64,000 nt of DNA. Origin: Aureimonas frigidaquae (GTDB lineage: Bacteria > Pseudomonadota > Alphaproteobacteria > Rhizobiales > Rhizobiaceae). A program made the translations under genes and the position numbers. The notes below the pieces were generated by a model that saw only the letters and a program-made list of their open reading frames with translations, had not been told where the DNA came from and searched no databases. Of the stretch, positions 50,825-59,845 are shown in pieces. How positions within the stretch are numbered: the first letter of the stretch is position 1; the number at the start of each line of letters is the position of its first letter. The DNA is taken from NCBI RefSeq assembly GCF_001463905.1, contig NZ_BBWR01000005.1, positions 1 to 64,000 on the forward strand, given 5' to 3'.

Positions 50825-52318
50825 TCAGCCTGCCCGCCCCAAGGTGCGCACGGCATCGAGATAGCGCAGGACGACGGCCGGATCATCCCCCGACGCGGCA
50901 AGATAGCCGTCGGGCCGGACGAGCGACAGCGCCGCGCCGGGTAGCGGCGGCAAGGCCGCCGTCGCCACGAGGTCCGGATGGGCGGCGATGATATCGGTTG
51001 CGATCCCCGCCTCTGCGCACAGGGTGAAGACCGGCCGGTCCGTGCAGGCCTTGCCCGGCACAGGGGGCACCCTGTCGCCGGCTTTCAGGCCGCCCGGTGC
51101 CGTGGGACCGTTCAGCGGCGAGTGCGGATAGTGGACCGCGAGCTCGCTGGCCGTATTGGCCGCTGCGTGGCGGGCGGCGGCAAAGCCCAGGATCGTGTGG
51201 AAGGCCCAGTTGCGAATGTCCTGCACCAGCGGATTGCGCAGCGTGGCGACCTTGGTCAGCCGGCCGGCTTCTGCCAGCACCCTGTCACCGACGGCGCTGC
51301 GCTCCGGCGTGTAGCTGTCCAGAAGCGCGTCTGCGCCTGTCCCGTGGGCCACCATGGCGAGCTTCCAGGCCAGGTTGATGGCGTCCTGCATCCCCGTATT
51401 CATGCCCTGGCCGCCGGCCGGGCTGTGGATATGGGCGGCATCTCCCGCCAGGAAGATGCGGCCATGGCGATAGGCCGATACTTTCCGGTCGTTGATGCGG
51501 AAGCCGGCGAGCCAGACCGGGTCGTGCGCGGTCAGCCCCGCCGCTCCGCGACGGTCGATCAGGGACTGGATCTCTGCCATATCCGGCACGGGTGCCTGCG
51601 CGGTCGCGGCCATGGGGCAGTCCGCGATGACGCGGAACCGGTCGGACCCGATCGGAAAGACGATGAGGACGCCCTCGCGGTGCCAATGGACCTCGATGTC
51701 CGAACCGTGTCGGTAGCCGGTCAGATGGACATCGCCGAGGACCCAGTCGCTTGCGAGGGTCTCCCCTTCGAACTGCGCCCCGACACTGTGCCGGACAAGG
51801 CTGTGCGCGCCATCGCAACCGATCAGCCAGTCGGCCTGGACCGTTTCCTGCGATCCGTCCGCATGGCTGAGAACGGCCGTGACGCCAGCGGCCGAACCAT
51901 CGATGGCGGTGACTTCGACATTGCGCTCCACGCGGATGCCCTGGCCGGCGAGGCGCGTCTCCAGCAGGCGCTCCGTCTCCGACTGGGGCAGCATGAGCGC
52001 AAAGGGGAAGGGTGAGGCGACACTGTCGAGATCGAGCCGGGCCATCGGCTCGGCCGCGTTGAAGATGCGGATGGTGCGGGTGACGAGCCCGGCCGAGATG
52101 AAGGCATCGGCGCCGCCCGGCCCATCGTCGAGCAGTTCCAGCGTTCGGCTCCACAGGACGAGCGCCTTGGATTTGTCGGTCCGTGCCGGGGCTTTGTCGA
52201 CGATCCGCGCGCTGATCCCGTAGCGCGCAAGTTCGGACGCCATCGTCATGCCGACGGGGCCACCGCCGACGACGAGGACCTGGCACATGGAGGTGGATGG
52301 CGACGTCGATTGGGTCAC
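50825..52318 (-). CDS. FAD-dependent aromatic-ring hydroxylase (PheA/TfdB/MhpA-like)
   Basis: A 497-residue class A flavoprotein monooxygenase. The Rossmann GGGPVG at 18-23 with DKAPARTDKSKAL after strand 2, the DG-type motif LIGCDGAHSLVR near 165 and the FAD ribityl motif FLAGDAAHIHSPAGGQGMN (near 290-308) are all present. The C-terminal domain is the thioredoxin-like part of this group. It uses NAD(P)H and oxygen to hydroxylate an aromatic substrate, identity unknown. No ring-cleavage gene is adjacent. Confidence 0.92.
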   Translation of the reverse strand: MTQSTSPSTSMCQVLVVGGGPVGMTMASELARYGISARIVDKAPARTDKSKALVLWSRTLELLDDGPGGADAFISAGLVTRTIRIFNAAEPMARLDLDSVASPFPFALMLPQSETERLLETRLAGQGIRVERNVEVTAIDGSAAGVTAVLSHADGSQETVQADWLIGCDGAHSLVRHSVGAQFEGETLASDWVLGDVHLTGYRHGSDIEVHWHREGVLIVFPIGSDRFRVIADCPMAATAQAPVPDMAEIQSLIDRRGAAGLTAHDPVWLAGFRINDRKVSAYRHGRIFLAGDAAHIHSPAGGQGMNTGMQDAINLAWKLAMVAHGTGADALLDSYTPERSAVGDRVLAEAGRLTKVATLRNPLVQDIRNWAFHTILGFAAARHAAANTASELAVHYPHSPLNGPTAPGGLKAGDRVPPVPGKACTDRPVFTLCAEAGIATDIIAAHPDLVATAALPPLPGAALSLVRPDGYLAASGDDPAVVLRYLDAVRTLGRAG

Positions 52319-52411
52319 GCGGCATTCCCACTAGAGAGAGCTCATGCGAACGCTACTACAAGTCGCAGCCTCCTGCGATGCCCGGACAGCCCGCTCTAAA
52401 ACACGCAACGA

Positions 52412-52440
52412 TAAAAGGCGGGCCTGTCCCAGGCCCGCCT
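52412..52440 (-). terminator. Strong terminator upstream of the FAD monooxygenase gene
   Basis: A perfect 10-bp stem AGGCGGGCCT/AGGCCCGCCT (52416-52425 and 52431-52440) with a 5-base loop. On the minus strand TTTTAT follows. It ends the thiolase transcript 219 bases after its stop, or acts as an attenuator for the gene downstream. Confidence 0.85.
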
Positions 52441-52481
52441 TCCAGAATGAGGGGCGGTCAATGGCTTTTTGAAATAGGTCT

Positions 52482-52532
52482 TCAACTGAACTTATCTGAA
52501 ATGGCTTGCGCAGTCCTGAGACTGTCAGTCAC
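52482..52532 (-). CDS. Candidate 16-residue leader peptide
   Basis: GTG start preceded by GAGGAGG with four bases from GGAGG to the start. It encodes MTDSLRTAQAISDKFS and ends 42 bases before the terminator hairpin. The residues show no run of one amino acid as in classical attenuation. It may be a real small protein, a decayed gene start or chance. Confidence 0.3.
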   Translation of the reverse strand: MTDSLRTAQAISDKFS

Positions 52533-52658
52533 GGCGCCTCCTCGGGTGACGAGGCTGAGATAGCCGGACAAGCAAATCCGCCAACCCGTCCAATGACGCA
52601 CTGGATTCAGCCGTTAGGGGTAGAGCACCGAGCGGGGTGGCAGGTCGCACCCACAGCT

Positions 52659-53828
52659 TTATCGAACGCGCTCCAGGATCGTGCAGTAATTGGCAACGGC
52701 CGCTCCACCCATGTTGAAGACGCCGGCCAGGCGTGCCCCGGGGAGCTGCATGTCACCGGCTTCCTCGCAGAGCTGCATGGCTGCCATGACATGCATGGAA
52801 ACACCGGTCGCGCCGATCGGGTGGCCCTTGGACTTCAACCCGCCCGACGGGTTCACCGGCAGGCGGCCGTCCTTGCGCGTGGTCCCGTCCCGCACGACCC
52901 GCGCACCCTGACCCGGCGGGGCCAGGCCCATGGCCTCGTATTCGATGAGTTCCGCGATGGTGAAACAATCGTGGGTTTCAATGAACGACAGGTCTCCGAG
53001 GCCAAGGCCCGCTGTTTCCAGTGCGGCCGCCCAGGCACGCCGCGCGCCGTCGAATTGCAGCATATCGCGCCGCGACAGCGCCAGTATATCATTCGCCTGG
53101 GCGCGGGCACGCACGGCCACCGCCCGCCGCAGGGCGGATGCCGTCTGCGCATCGGCCAACACCAGCGCGGCCGCGCCATCCGAGACGAGCGAGCAGTCCG
53201 TCCGCCGCAGCGGACCCGCGACGATGGGGTTGCGATCACTGACCATGTTGCAGAAGGCGAGGCCGACATCCCGCCGCATATGCGCATAGGGGTTGGAGAC
53301 CCCGTTGGCGTGGTTCTTGGCCGCGATCATGGCGAGGTCCTCGGAGTGGTCGCCATAGCGCTGGAAGTAGCTGTCGGCGATCATGCCGAACAATCCGGCG
53401 AAGCCCCCGCGAACCGAAGCCTCCTCCTGCCGGTAGCTTGCGCCGAGCAGGATATCTCCGACCTCGGCATTGGGCGTAGCCGTCATCTTTTCCGCGCCGA
53501 CCACGAGGGCGATCCGGCCGCGCCCCGCGGCGATGAAGTCCATCGCCCCGTGAAGTGCGGCCGACCCTGTGGCGCAGGCATTCTCGTAGCGCGTCGCGGG
53601 AATGCGGGCGAGGCGCTCATCGCCCATGGCAACGAGCGATGCCTGGAAATCCTGGCGCGAGAAGCCGTTGTTGAAGACCCCGACGAAAATGCCGTCCACA
53701 TCCTCCGGGCCGATGCCCGCGTGATCGAGCGCGGGACGCACCGCCGCCTCCATCAGGGCCATCGTGTCCGGCAGCTCCGACTTGCCGAAGGGCGTATGCC
53801 CCCAGCCGACGATCCGGGCCTCGTCCAT
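52659..53828 (-). CDS. SCP2-type thiolase (acetyl-CoA acetyltransferase family)
   Basis: A 389-residue thiolase-fold protein. The acyl-accepting Cys85 is in ENACATGSAAL, the catalytic His in IETHDCFTIAEL near 290, and KGHPIGATG near 338-346 holds the second conserved His. It starts MDEARIVGWGHTPFGK. The SCP-x/SCP2 pattern, rather than the PhaA pattern, suggests cleavage of branched or sterol-type chains. Its usual DUF35/MaoC partner genes are not next to it. It sits downstream of the autotransporter gene in the same direction. Confidence 0.9.
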   Translation of the reverse strand: MDEARIVGWGHTPFGKSELPDTMALMEAAVRPALDHAGIGPEDVDGIFVGVFNNGFSRQDFQASLVAMGDERLARIPATRYENACATGSAALHGAMDFIAAGRGRIALVVGAEKMTATPNAEVGDILLGASYRQEEASVRGGFAGLFGMIADSYFQRYGDHSEDLAMIAAKNHANGVSNPYAHMRRDVGLAFCNMVSDRNPIVAGPLRRTDCSLVSDGAAALVLADAQTASALRRAVAVRARAQANDILALSRRDMLQFDGARRAWAAALETAGLGLGDLSFIETHDCFTIAELIEYEAMGLAPPGQGARVVRDGTTRKDGRLPVNPSGGLKSKGHPIGATGVSMHVMAAMQLCEEAGDMQLPGARLAGVFNMGGAAVANYCTILERVR

Positions 53829-53921
53829 GCCGCTTCTCCCAAGGCCGGCCGGCGCATGGCAGCGCGCGGCCGGGCTCATTGTGGGGCGGGCGCAGCTTCA
53901 TGCCAAGGCCTTGGCCGTGTG

Positions 53922-56900
53922 TCAGAAGCGATAGGCGAGGTCCCCGCGCAGGGATTGCTCGGTCATGCCATCGCCAAAGCGCCCATCATAGGACAGGCCG
54001 ATGGACAGCGCATCGGAAAGCGATGTGCGCGCCGCCAGGCCGAACAGGGCGCTGTCCTGCGGTTGTTCTGTCGACGAAACGGCAAAGGGCGTCCCGTCCG
54101 CAAAGCTCACCATTGCCGCCGGTGTGCGGTCGCCGACGCGGTGCTCGAGGGCGAGGCGCAGATCGAGCGCCACCGGCAGGGTGCCGAGCCGGACCCTGTG
54201 GCTGACATCCGCGCCCAACGCAGCCACGGCGAGCTCATCCGTCGATTCCCGGACGGACAGGGCGGCATAGCCGATGCTTTCGGAAGCAGCGCCAAGATGG
54301 AGCTGCGACACGGTCAGGGCCGCGAAAGGCTCGATAACCGTGTCGGCCAGGAACCCAGTGGTTGGCGCCATGCGGGCGCGCAGCTCTGCAAAGCCGAGCA
54401 TCGCCAGCGCCTCGCGCTGCGCCGTCAGGGTCTCGGGCTCGGCCGCCATGGCAATACGCGTCGTATCGATGTCCGCATGGGCGACGAGGCCGCCGACGCG
54501 CACCGTGACTGGACCGAGGCGCTTGGCACCATAGACGCCGAAGCCCAGGCTGTCGGTGTCGAGGCTTCCACGCCCTTCGCGCAGCGCAGCCCCGCCAGAA
54601 TCCTGCGCCAGGGCGAAGCCGATGGTCCAATCCTGAGGCAATGCGCGATCCAGGCCCACGACGACGCCGGTGGATGTGTCCGAGAGGCCGGCGGCGTTGC
54701 CATCGCCCGCCAGGCGCGTCCATGTACCCAGTGCCTGAAGGTAGGGCCGTGTGCCGTCGACGCAGGAGGGCGCGCCTTGCGCATCGAGGCAGGAGGCAGC
54801 CTGCGCCCGGCCGTGATCGCGCAGGATCGACGCCATGCTGAGGCCCGCTCGGGCAACGGCGTGACCGGAGGCGGCGTGCACTTCGCCGGAGAGGCTGTCC
54901 AGCACCGTCCTGGCGGCTTCGACGGATGGTGCCGCTGCCAGCCCCAGCGTTGCCGCAGCGCCTTCCTGAAGGCCATCGAGTGCGGCACCGACGGCCATCT
55001 GGTTGGGGGTCGAACCCACGCTTTCGAAGCTGTGCAGGCGCGCGACCGTCAGATAGGCGTTGTTTGCGTCATATGAGGGTGTCAGCCCGTAGAAGAGAGA
55101 GCTATTCGGCGTCGGCGCAACGGTGAAAGTGCCGGTGACCCCGTTCTGAGCGGTCAGGATCGTGTATCGCGTCCCCGCACGCAACCCACCGGGCGTGTAG
55201 GGAGTGGGCGCCAGACGCGCGCCATCCTCCAGAAGCGCGGTTCCCGAAACGACGATCCGGTCCGACGCCGCTGTCGCCGGGTCGAACTCCACGACATAGG
55301 TGGAGCCTGCGGATTGGCTGTAATCTCCCGCGACGGTCAGGGTGCCGATGGAATTGCCCGGAGCGACCATGGCGCCGGGCCGCAGAGCGAGCGTTCCCAC
55401 GGTGCCGGAGCCGGACAGGCTTGTCCCGGCCATCGCACGCAGCGTCCCACCGAGCGCGCCGTTCACGGTTAGTGCCCCGGCGGAAAGGTTCATATCCCCC
55501 AGGAAGCCGCTGGAATCGCCCGTCAGGATCACCCGTCCGGACCCCATCTGTTCGATCGTGCCGGTTCCGCTGAAGTCGGATGGCATGATGACCGTGTCGG
55601 ACCGGTCGAGGACAAGCCGGGCGGGGCCGGTGTTTCCGGTAAGGAGCGCGATATCGCTTGAGATCGAGCCACGGCCACCGCCATCACCGATGCGCAGCGT
55701 GCTGCCCTCGACGGTGGTGCCGCCGACCAGCGTGCTGTCGCCCGTCAGGGTCAGCGTGGCGCCGCCGGTCAGGCGCATGGCCCCGCCGCCCGAAATCCCG
55801 CCCCCGAAGGTGATGTCGCCCGTGCGGTCGAAGGCGAGCACGCCGTTGTTCACGACCACATCGCCCTCAATGGAGCCGCCATTGCCGATGACGAGCGTCC
55901 CGGCCGCCACCACGGTGCCCCCCGTATAGCTGTTCTGGCCTGTCAGGGTCAGCGTGCCGTTGCCATTCTTGACGAGGCTGCCCGATCCGCTGATCCGCCC
56001 GGGATAGATGCCGTCCTGCTGCGCCGTGCGCGTGATGGCTAGGACCGAATCATCGACGATGTCTCCGGTCAGGACGGTGATGGAGGCCTCATTGGTGAGC
56101 GCCAGCGTCCCGGATTGGATCCGCGTGAGGCCCGTATAGGATAGGGGGCCCGACAGGGTTACCCGTCCTGTTCCGGAAGTGACGAGCCCCCCGGAGCCAG
56201 TGATCCCGCCGCCGAAGACCGTATCGCTCGACGTATCGAAGGCGAGCGTCCCGCTATTGCCGATCGTGCCGCTGAAGCTGGTCGGTCCTCCATCGCCAAA
56301 GGTCAGACCGGCGCCCGCCCTGATGTTCGCCGTTCCGGTGAAGCCGGAGAGGTCGCCCGTCATTACGGTTGTGCCCGCCTGGGCCAGGATGGTGCCATTG
56401 CCTTTGATCGCATTGGCGAAGCGGTAGTCGGTGCCCGTATGGTTGAAGATGAGCGTTCCCGTGCCGGCGCCAAAAGCGATTCCACGACCTGCCGATACCG
56501 TGCCGGCGGCGGCGGCGGAGCCTTCGTCGCCTATGATGAGGGTGCCGGTGGAGCCGGCGGCGTAGCCGATGCGCAGCTCGTTGCTTGCCGTCAGGCTGGC
56601 GCCATCCTGAACGATGATGGTGCCATCGCCATAGGAGCCGGCATAGACATTGCCAAGAAACGCGCCGACGGGAACCGTCTTCGCAGCCGTTCCGGCGCCC
56701 TGCAGCAGAAGAAAACCGGAGCTGCCCGCATCGACCCCGACGGCGATCACCGCCCCATCGAGAATTGATCCGCCGGTGAGATAGACCTCTCCGTTGCCGC
56801 CCACGCCGTTGCCGGTCCCTCCGACATAAAAGGGCAGGTGCGCGGTCAGTTTCGTACCGCCGCCATCGGCGGTCAGCAATGCGCTGCGTCCGCCGGGCGA

Positions 56901-58301
56901 TCCCTGGACGTAGATGCCGTCGGCGTCGACGGTCGCGCCCCCGGATACGTCCAGCCTGGCATTGCTGAGGCTCAGCCAGCCATCGGCCGAACTGAAATCC
57001 GCCGGAGCACCGTGCCGCGTGCCCACGCGCAGCGTCGAGCCCGCGCCGTCCACCGAGATGGCGACCTGACCATCCGCAGCCAGGCTGAGTTCGGTTTCCA
57101 CCGATCCGCCTGCCTGGACCACGAGCTGCCCCTGCAGCGATCCACCGGATGTGCCAAGCTGGGCGCCGTCCGTGGCCTTCAAAAGGCTGCCCGCGCCCTG
57201 AACCAGCGCATCGATCCGGCCGCCCACACTGCGTGCGCCTTCAAGCGAGGTCGTCGTCAGCACCCCGCTATCATCGACGGTCAGGAAACCGCTGCCGCCC
57301 TGCCCGACAAGGAGGGGCCCGTTGATCATGGCGCGCGATCCGGCGCCGGTGACGGAAAGCTCACCCACGCTGCCCGCATCATAGGCGACAGTCGTCATGC
57401 CGGCTGTGAGCGCTGCTGCGGTGGTTACTTTAACCAAGCCATCGGAATGAAGGCTGCGACCGATGTCGAGCGTCGACAATTCTGCCGTCGCGCCGTTCGA
57501 GAGTTCAACAGTTCCTTGGCCGATCAAGCCGACGGTCAGATGCGCCGAACTCGTCAGGCGCGACCCGTCGTCGCTCAGCTTGACGATCCCGGCCGCCCCA
57601 TTCGCATTGCCGATATACCCGGCACCGCTCAGCTCGAGCGTACCGCCGGATGCCACCTCCACCTGTCCGTAGGCGCCGGCGTTCATGCCGACCTGCAGGG
57701 CACTAAACGTCGCGCGCGCACCGTTCTCTAAGTAGAAGGCGCCGTATCCATCATATCCGACATTGGTGGAGCCCGTCGCGGTCCAGTGCGAGCCCGGGCC
57801 TGTCACGGTTGCGGTGCCGACGCCATCCGTCAGGCGTCCGAGATGGGTGAACGCGGTCGAGACCGTACCGCCGTCGCTGACATACAAGCCACCGTTGCCC
57901 GATAGGCCGATGATGAGATTGCTGGTAGCGCTCCAGCTGCCGGCCGAGCCATGCACGAAGACAGTGCCTTTGCTGCCAACTGCGGATCCGATCGCGTCCG
58001 AGCCACTCGTCACGAGGCTGCCATTCACCCAGAGTTTCGCGCCACTGCCCAAAGCTTCGACCAGGATTTCCGAAACCGTCGCTGCGAGGCCCGTGCCGAT
58101 CGTGGCCTCATTCGCCGTTGCGCCGATGATGGCGCGGTCCGAGGCTGTCGGCGCTGCCGGCGACCAGTTTGCTGCGTCGGAGAAATCCTCGCTCACGGCA
58201 CCTGTCCAGCTGGCATCTGCGGCACGGGCCGGCTGCCACGTCAGTGCCGTGGATGCCAGAAGGGCGGCAAACACGCATTGCCGGATCTTGAGGGCGATCA
58301 T
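53922..58301 (-). CDS. Autotransporter (type Va) with beta-helix passenger
   Basis: A 1459-residue surface protein. The signal peptide is 1-27 (ending ARA). Residues about 30-700 are degenerate Gly/Ser/Thr-rich repeats of the TVTGPGSHW and LxVGxxGxG kind, giving a long parallel beta-helix. Residues about 700-1000 carry the passenger-associated repeat TLTLTGxxSYTGGT. The beta-barrel spans about 1205-1459, ending LRGDLAYRF with the terminal Phe needed for outer-membrane insertion. A cysteine pair (SCLDAQGAPSC) precedes the barrel. GGAG lies seven bases before the ATG. No protease triad or adhesin motif is evident. Confidence 0.93.
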   Translation of the reverse strand: MIALKIRQCVFAALLASTALTWQPARAADASWTGAVSEDFSDAANWSPAAPTASDRAIIGATANEATIGTGLAATVSEILVEALGSGAKLWVNGSLVTSGSDAIGSAVGSKGTVFVHGSAGSWSATSNLIIGLSGNGGLYVSDGGTVSTAFTHLGRLTDGVGTATVTGPGSHWTATGSTNVGYDGYGAFYLENGARATFSALQVGMNAGAYGQVEVASGGTLELSGAGYIGNANGAAGIVKLSDDGSRLTSSAHLTVGLIGQGTVELSNGATAELSTLDIGRSLHSDGLVKVTTAAALTAGMTTVAYDAGSVGELSVTGAGSRAMINGPLLVGQGGSGFLTVDDSGVLTTTSLEGARSVGGRIDALVQGAGSLLKATDGAQLGTSGGSLQGQLVVQAGGSVETELSLAADGQVAISVDGAGSTLRVGTRHGAPADFSSADGWLSLSNARLDVSGGATVDADGIYVQGSPGGRSALLTADGGGTKLTAHLPFYVGGTGNGVGGNGEVYLTGGSILDGAVIAVGVDAGSSGFLLLQGAGTAAKTVPVGAFLGNVYAGSYGDGTIIVQDGASLTASNELRIGYAAGSTGTLIIGDEGSAAAAGTVSAGRGIAFGAGTGTLIFNHTGTDYRFANAIKGNGTILAQAGTTVMTGDLSGFTGTANIRAGAGLTFGDGGPTSFSGTIGNSGTLAFDTSSDTVFGGGITGSGGLVTSGTGRVTLSGPLSYTGLTRIQSGTLALTNEASITVLTGDIVDDSVLAITRTAQQDGIYPGRISGSGSLVKNGNGTLTLTGQNSYTGGTVVAAGTLVIGNGGSIEGDVVVNNGVLAFDRTGDITFGGGISGGGAMRLTGGATLTLTGDSTLVGGTTVEGSTLRIGDGGGRGSISSDIALLTGNTGPARLVLDRSDTVIMPSDFSGTGTIEQMGSGRVILTGDSSGFLGDMNLSAGALTVNGALGGTLRAMAGTSLSGSGTVGTLALRPGAMVAPGNSIGTLTVAGDYSQSAGSTYVVEFDPATAASDRIVVSGTALLEDGARLAPTPYTPGGLRAGTRYTILTAQNGVTGTFTVAPTPNSSLFYGLTPSYDANNAYLTVARLHSFESVGSTPNQMAVGAALDGLQEGAAATLGLAAAPSVEAARTVLDSLSGEVHAASGHAVARAGLSMASILRDHGRAQAASCLDAQGAPSCVDGTRPYLQALGTWTRLAGDGNAAGLSDTSTGVVVGLDRALPQDWTIGFALAQDSGGAALREGRGSLDTDSLGFGVYGAKRLGPVTVRVGGLVAHADIDTTRIAMAAEPETLTAQREALAMLGFAELRARMAPTTGFLADTVIEPFAALTVSQLHLGAASESIGYAALSVRESTDELAVAALGADVSHRVRLGTLPVALDLRLALEHRVGDRTPAAMVSFADGTPFAVSSTEQPQDSALFGLAARTSLSDALSIGLSYDGRFGDGMTEQSLRGDLAYRF

Positions 58302-58349
58302 CTGGATACTCCACGTCTCGATCCACGCCTAATGGCCAAGGATCAAATA

Positions 58350-58369
58350 TATATACGTAGACGTATATA
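58350..58369. promoter_or_regulatory. Perfect palindrome (likely operator) upstream of the autotransporter
   Basis: TATATACGT and ACGTATATA separated by AG, 49 bases upstream of the ATG. It is strikingly AT-rich in a GC-rich window and overlaps possible -10 sequence. A dimeric repressor or activator site is the simplest reading, and the protein is unknown. Confidence 0.55.
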
Positions 58370-58428
58370 GGAATATCGGTCGTTTGCCTATGGCATTCGA
58401 TCAGTGCGTGTCGACGGCACGGGCCGGA

Positions 58429-58554
58429 TCAGAGGCAGAAGCCGAAGGCTGCGCTGGTCCAGATGGACAGGCCCTGCATGTCCCACAGCCAGAGCCCCGC
58501 AACGAGGATCGCGGCGATGGCGGCGCCGGTGGCAAGATCCTGGCGCAGGCTCAT
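58429..58554 (-). CDS. 41-residue single-helix membrane peptide overlapping the MFS gene
   Basis: Starts on the MFS stop (ATGA) and encodes MSLRQDLATGAAIAAILVAG, then LWLWDMQGLSIWTSAAFGFCL. Residues about 9-25 form a membrane helix, with a Trp-rich tail. The coupling with the transporter gene suggests a small accessory subunit, as in transporters regulated by small proteins. I do not recognise the sequence. It is too short for most gene finders. Confidence 0.6.
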   Translation of the reverse strand: MSLRQDLATGAAIAAILVAGLWLWDMQGLSIWTSAAFGFCL

Positions 58555-59771
58555 GCGGGCGCTCCCGCCAGCTGGACCGGCCGATCCTTGATGGGCAGGT
58601 TGACGATGCCGGCCAGAAGGCCGAGCCCGATGGAGATCTGCCAGGCCAGATCGTAGGAGCCGCTCGCTTCGAAGAAGCGGCCGGCCAGCCAGGCGCCGAA
58701 GAAGCCGCCGACCTGATGGCTCATGAAGACGATGCCGAAGAGCGTCGCCAGGTAGCGCACGCCGAAGATCTGGCCGACCAGCCCACTCGTCAAAGGCACG
58801 GTGCCGAGCCAGAGAAAGCCGATCGCACAGGCAAACAGCGTGGCGCTGAGGGGCGAGAACGGCACCAGCAGGAACAGGATGATGGCGCCGGACCGCGCGA
58901 AATACAGCGCCGACAGGACGTATTTTTTGCGCAACCGGTCGGCCAGCCGCCCGAAGGCGAAGGACCCGAAGATGTTGAAGAGGCCGATCAGCGCCAGGGC
59001 CCGGGCCCCGATTTCCGGTGAGAGCCCCTGATCGGACAGGAAGGCCGGCAGGTGGGTCGAGATGAAGGCGACATGGAAGCCGCAAACGAAAAAGCCGATA
59101 TTGAGAAGCCAGTAGCCCGGGTGGCGCGAAGCCTGCGACAGGGCGGCGCGCAGGCTCTGCTCCATGCCCGGCCGCGCCAGCCCGTCACGCGGCAGACCGG
59201 CGATGCCGCGGGCCAGGAAGACGATCGCCAGACTGGCCGCTGCGGCCAGAAGCATCGTCTCGCGCCAGCCGAAGCTGCCGATGAGACCCTGTGTTAGCGG
59301 CACCAGGAAGAACTGGCCGAAGGAACCGCCTGCCGTGGCGATGCCGATGGCCGTCCCGCGCTGCTCGGCCGGCACGGCGCGGCCAACGGCCCCGAGCACC
59401 ACCACGAAGGTGATGCCCGTCATGGCAAAGCCTGCCAGAAAGCCGAGCGAGATGTTGATGCCGATTGCGCTGGAGGCACCGGCGGTAAGCGCGAGCGCCG
59501 CGCAGTAGATGAGTGCGCCGACCGCCGCGACACGGCCCGAGCCGTGCTTGTCGGCAAGGGCGCCGACAAAGGGCTGCGCCAGGCCGAGAATCAGCGTCTG
59601 CACGGCAATCGCCAGGCCGAACGCTTCCCGGCTGACGCCGAGTTCCAGTTCGATGGGCCGCATATACAGTCCGAGCGACTGGCGGATTCCCATGGACAGG
59701 GTGACGATCGCCGCGCCGCAGGCCAGGACGATAGCCGGCCGGGCATAGCCGTACCGGACGGGACTCAGCAT
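58551..59771 (-). CDS. MFS transporter (monocarboxylate/oxalate-formate-like)
   Basis: A 406-residue carrier with 12 predicted helices. SMGIRQSLGLYMRPIELELG near residue 27 and GALADKHGSGRV near 70 (motif A) place it near the OFA/monocarboxylate porters. The central loop is short. The 3' end overlaps the 41-residue membrane peptide by four bases. Substrate unknown. Not linked to any pathway gene except by order. Confidence 0.9.
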   Translation of the reverse strand: MLSPVRYGYARPAIVLACGAAIVTLSMGIRQSLGLYMRPIELELGVSREAFGLAIAVQTLILGLAQPFVGALADKHGSGRVAAVGALIYCAALALTAGASSAIGINISLGFLAGFAMTGITFVVVLGAVGRAVPAEQRGTAIGIATAGGSFGQFFLVPLTQGLIGSFGWRETMLLAAAASLAIVFLARGIAGLPRDGLARPGMEQSLRAALSQASRHPGYWLLNIGFFVCGFHVAFISTHLPAFLSDQGLSPEIGARALALIGLFNIFGSFAFGRLADRLRKKYVLSALYFARSGAIILFLLVPFSPLSATLFACAIGFLWLGTVPLTSGLVGQIFGVRYLATLFGIVFMSHQVGGFFGAWLAGRFFEASGSYDLAWQISIGLGLLAGIVNLPIKDRPVQLAGAPA

Positions 59772-59845
59772 GATCGATCACCTCGCATCTTGCCGCCTGG
59801 CGGCAAGGTGCGAAGCTAAAGGATCGCGCGGCCCGCTGGAAGCCC

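Larger units (their letters stand above)
52319..52658. other. Leader/intergenic region between thiolase and FAD monooxygenase
   Basis: 340 bases on the minus strand, running from the thiolase stop to the monooxygenase start. In order it has a 16-residue ORF with a perfect ribosome binding site (52532-52482), a strong terminator hairpin (52440-52416) and about 97 bases to the monooxygenase GTG/ATG region. No larger gene is seen. Confidence 0.6.

Noticed and set aside
53922-58301. Tandem DNA repeats or CRISPR-like array in the autotransporter gene
   Set aside because: Repetition is at the protein level and degenerate. There are no identical, evenly spaced DNA repeats, and none elsewhere in the window.
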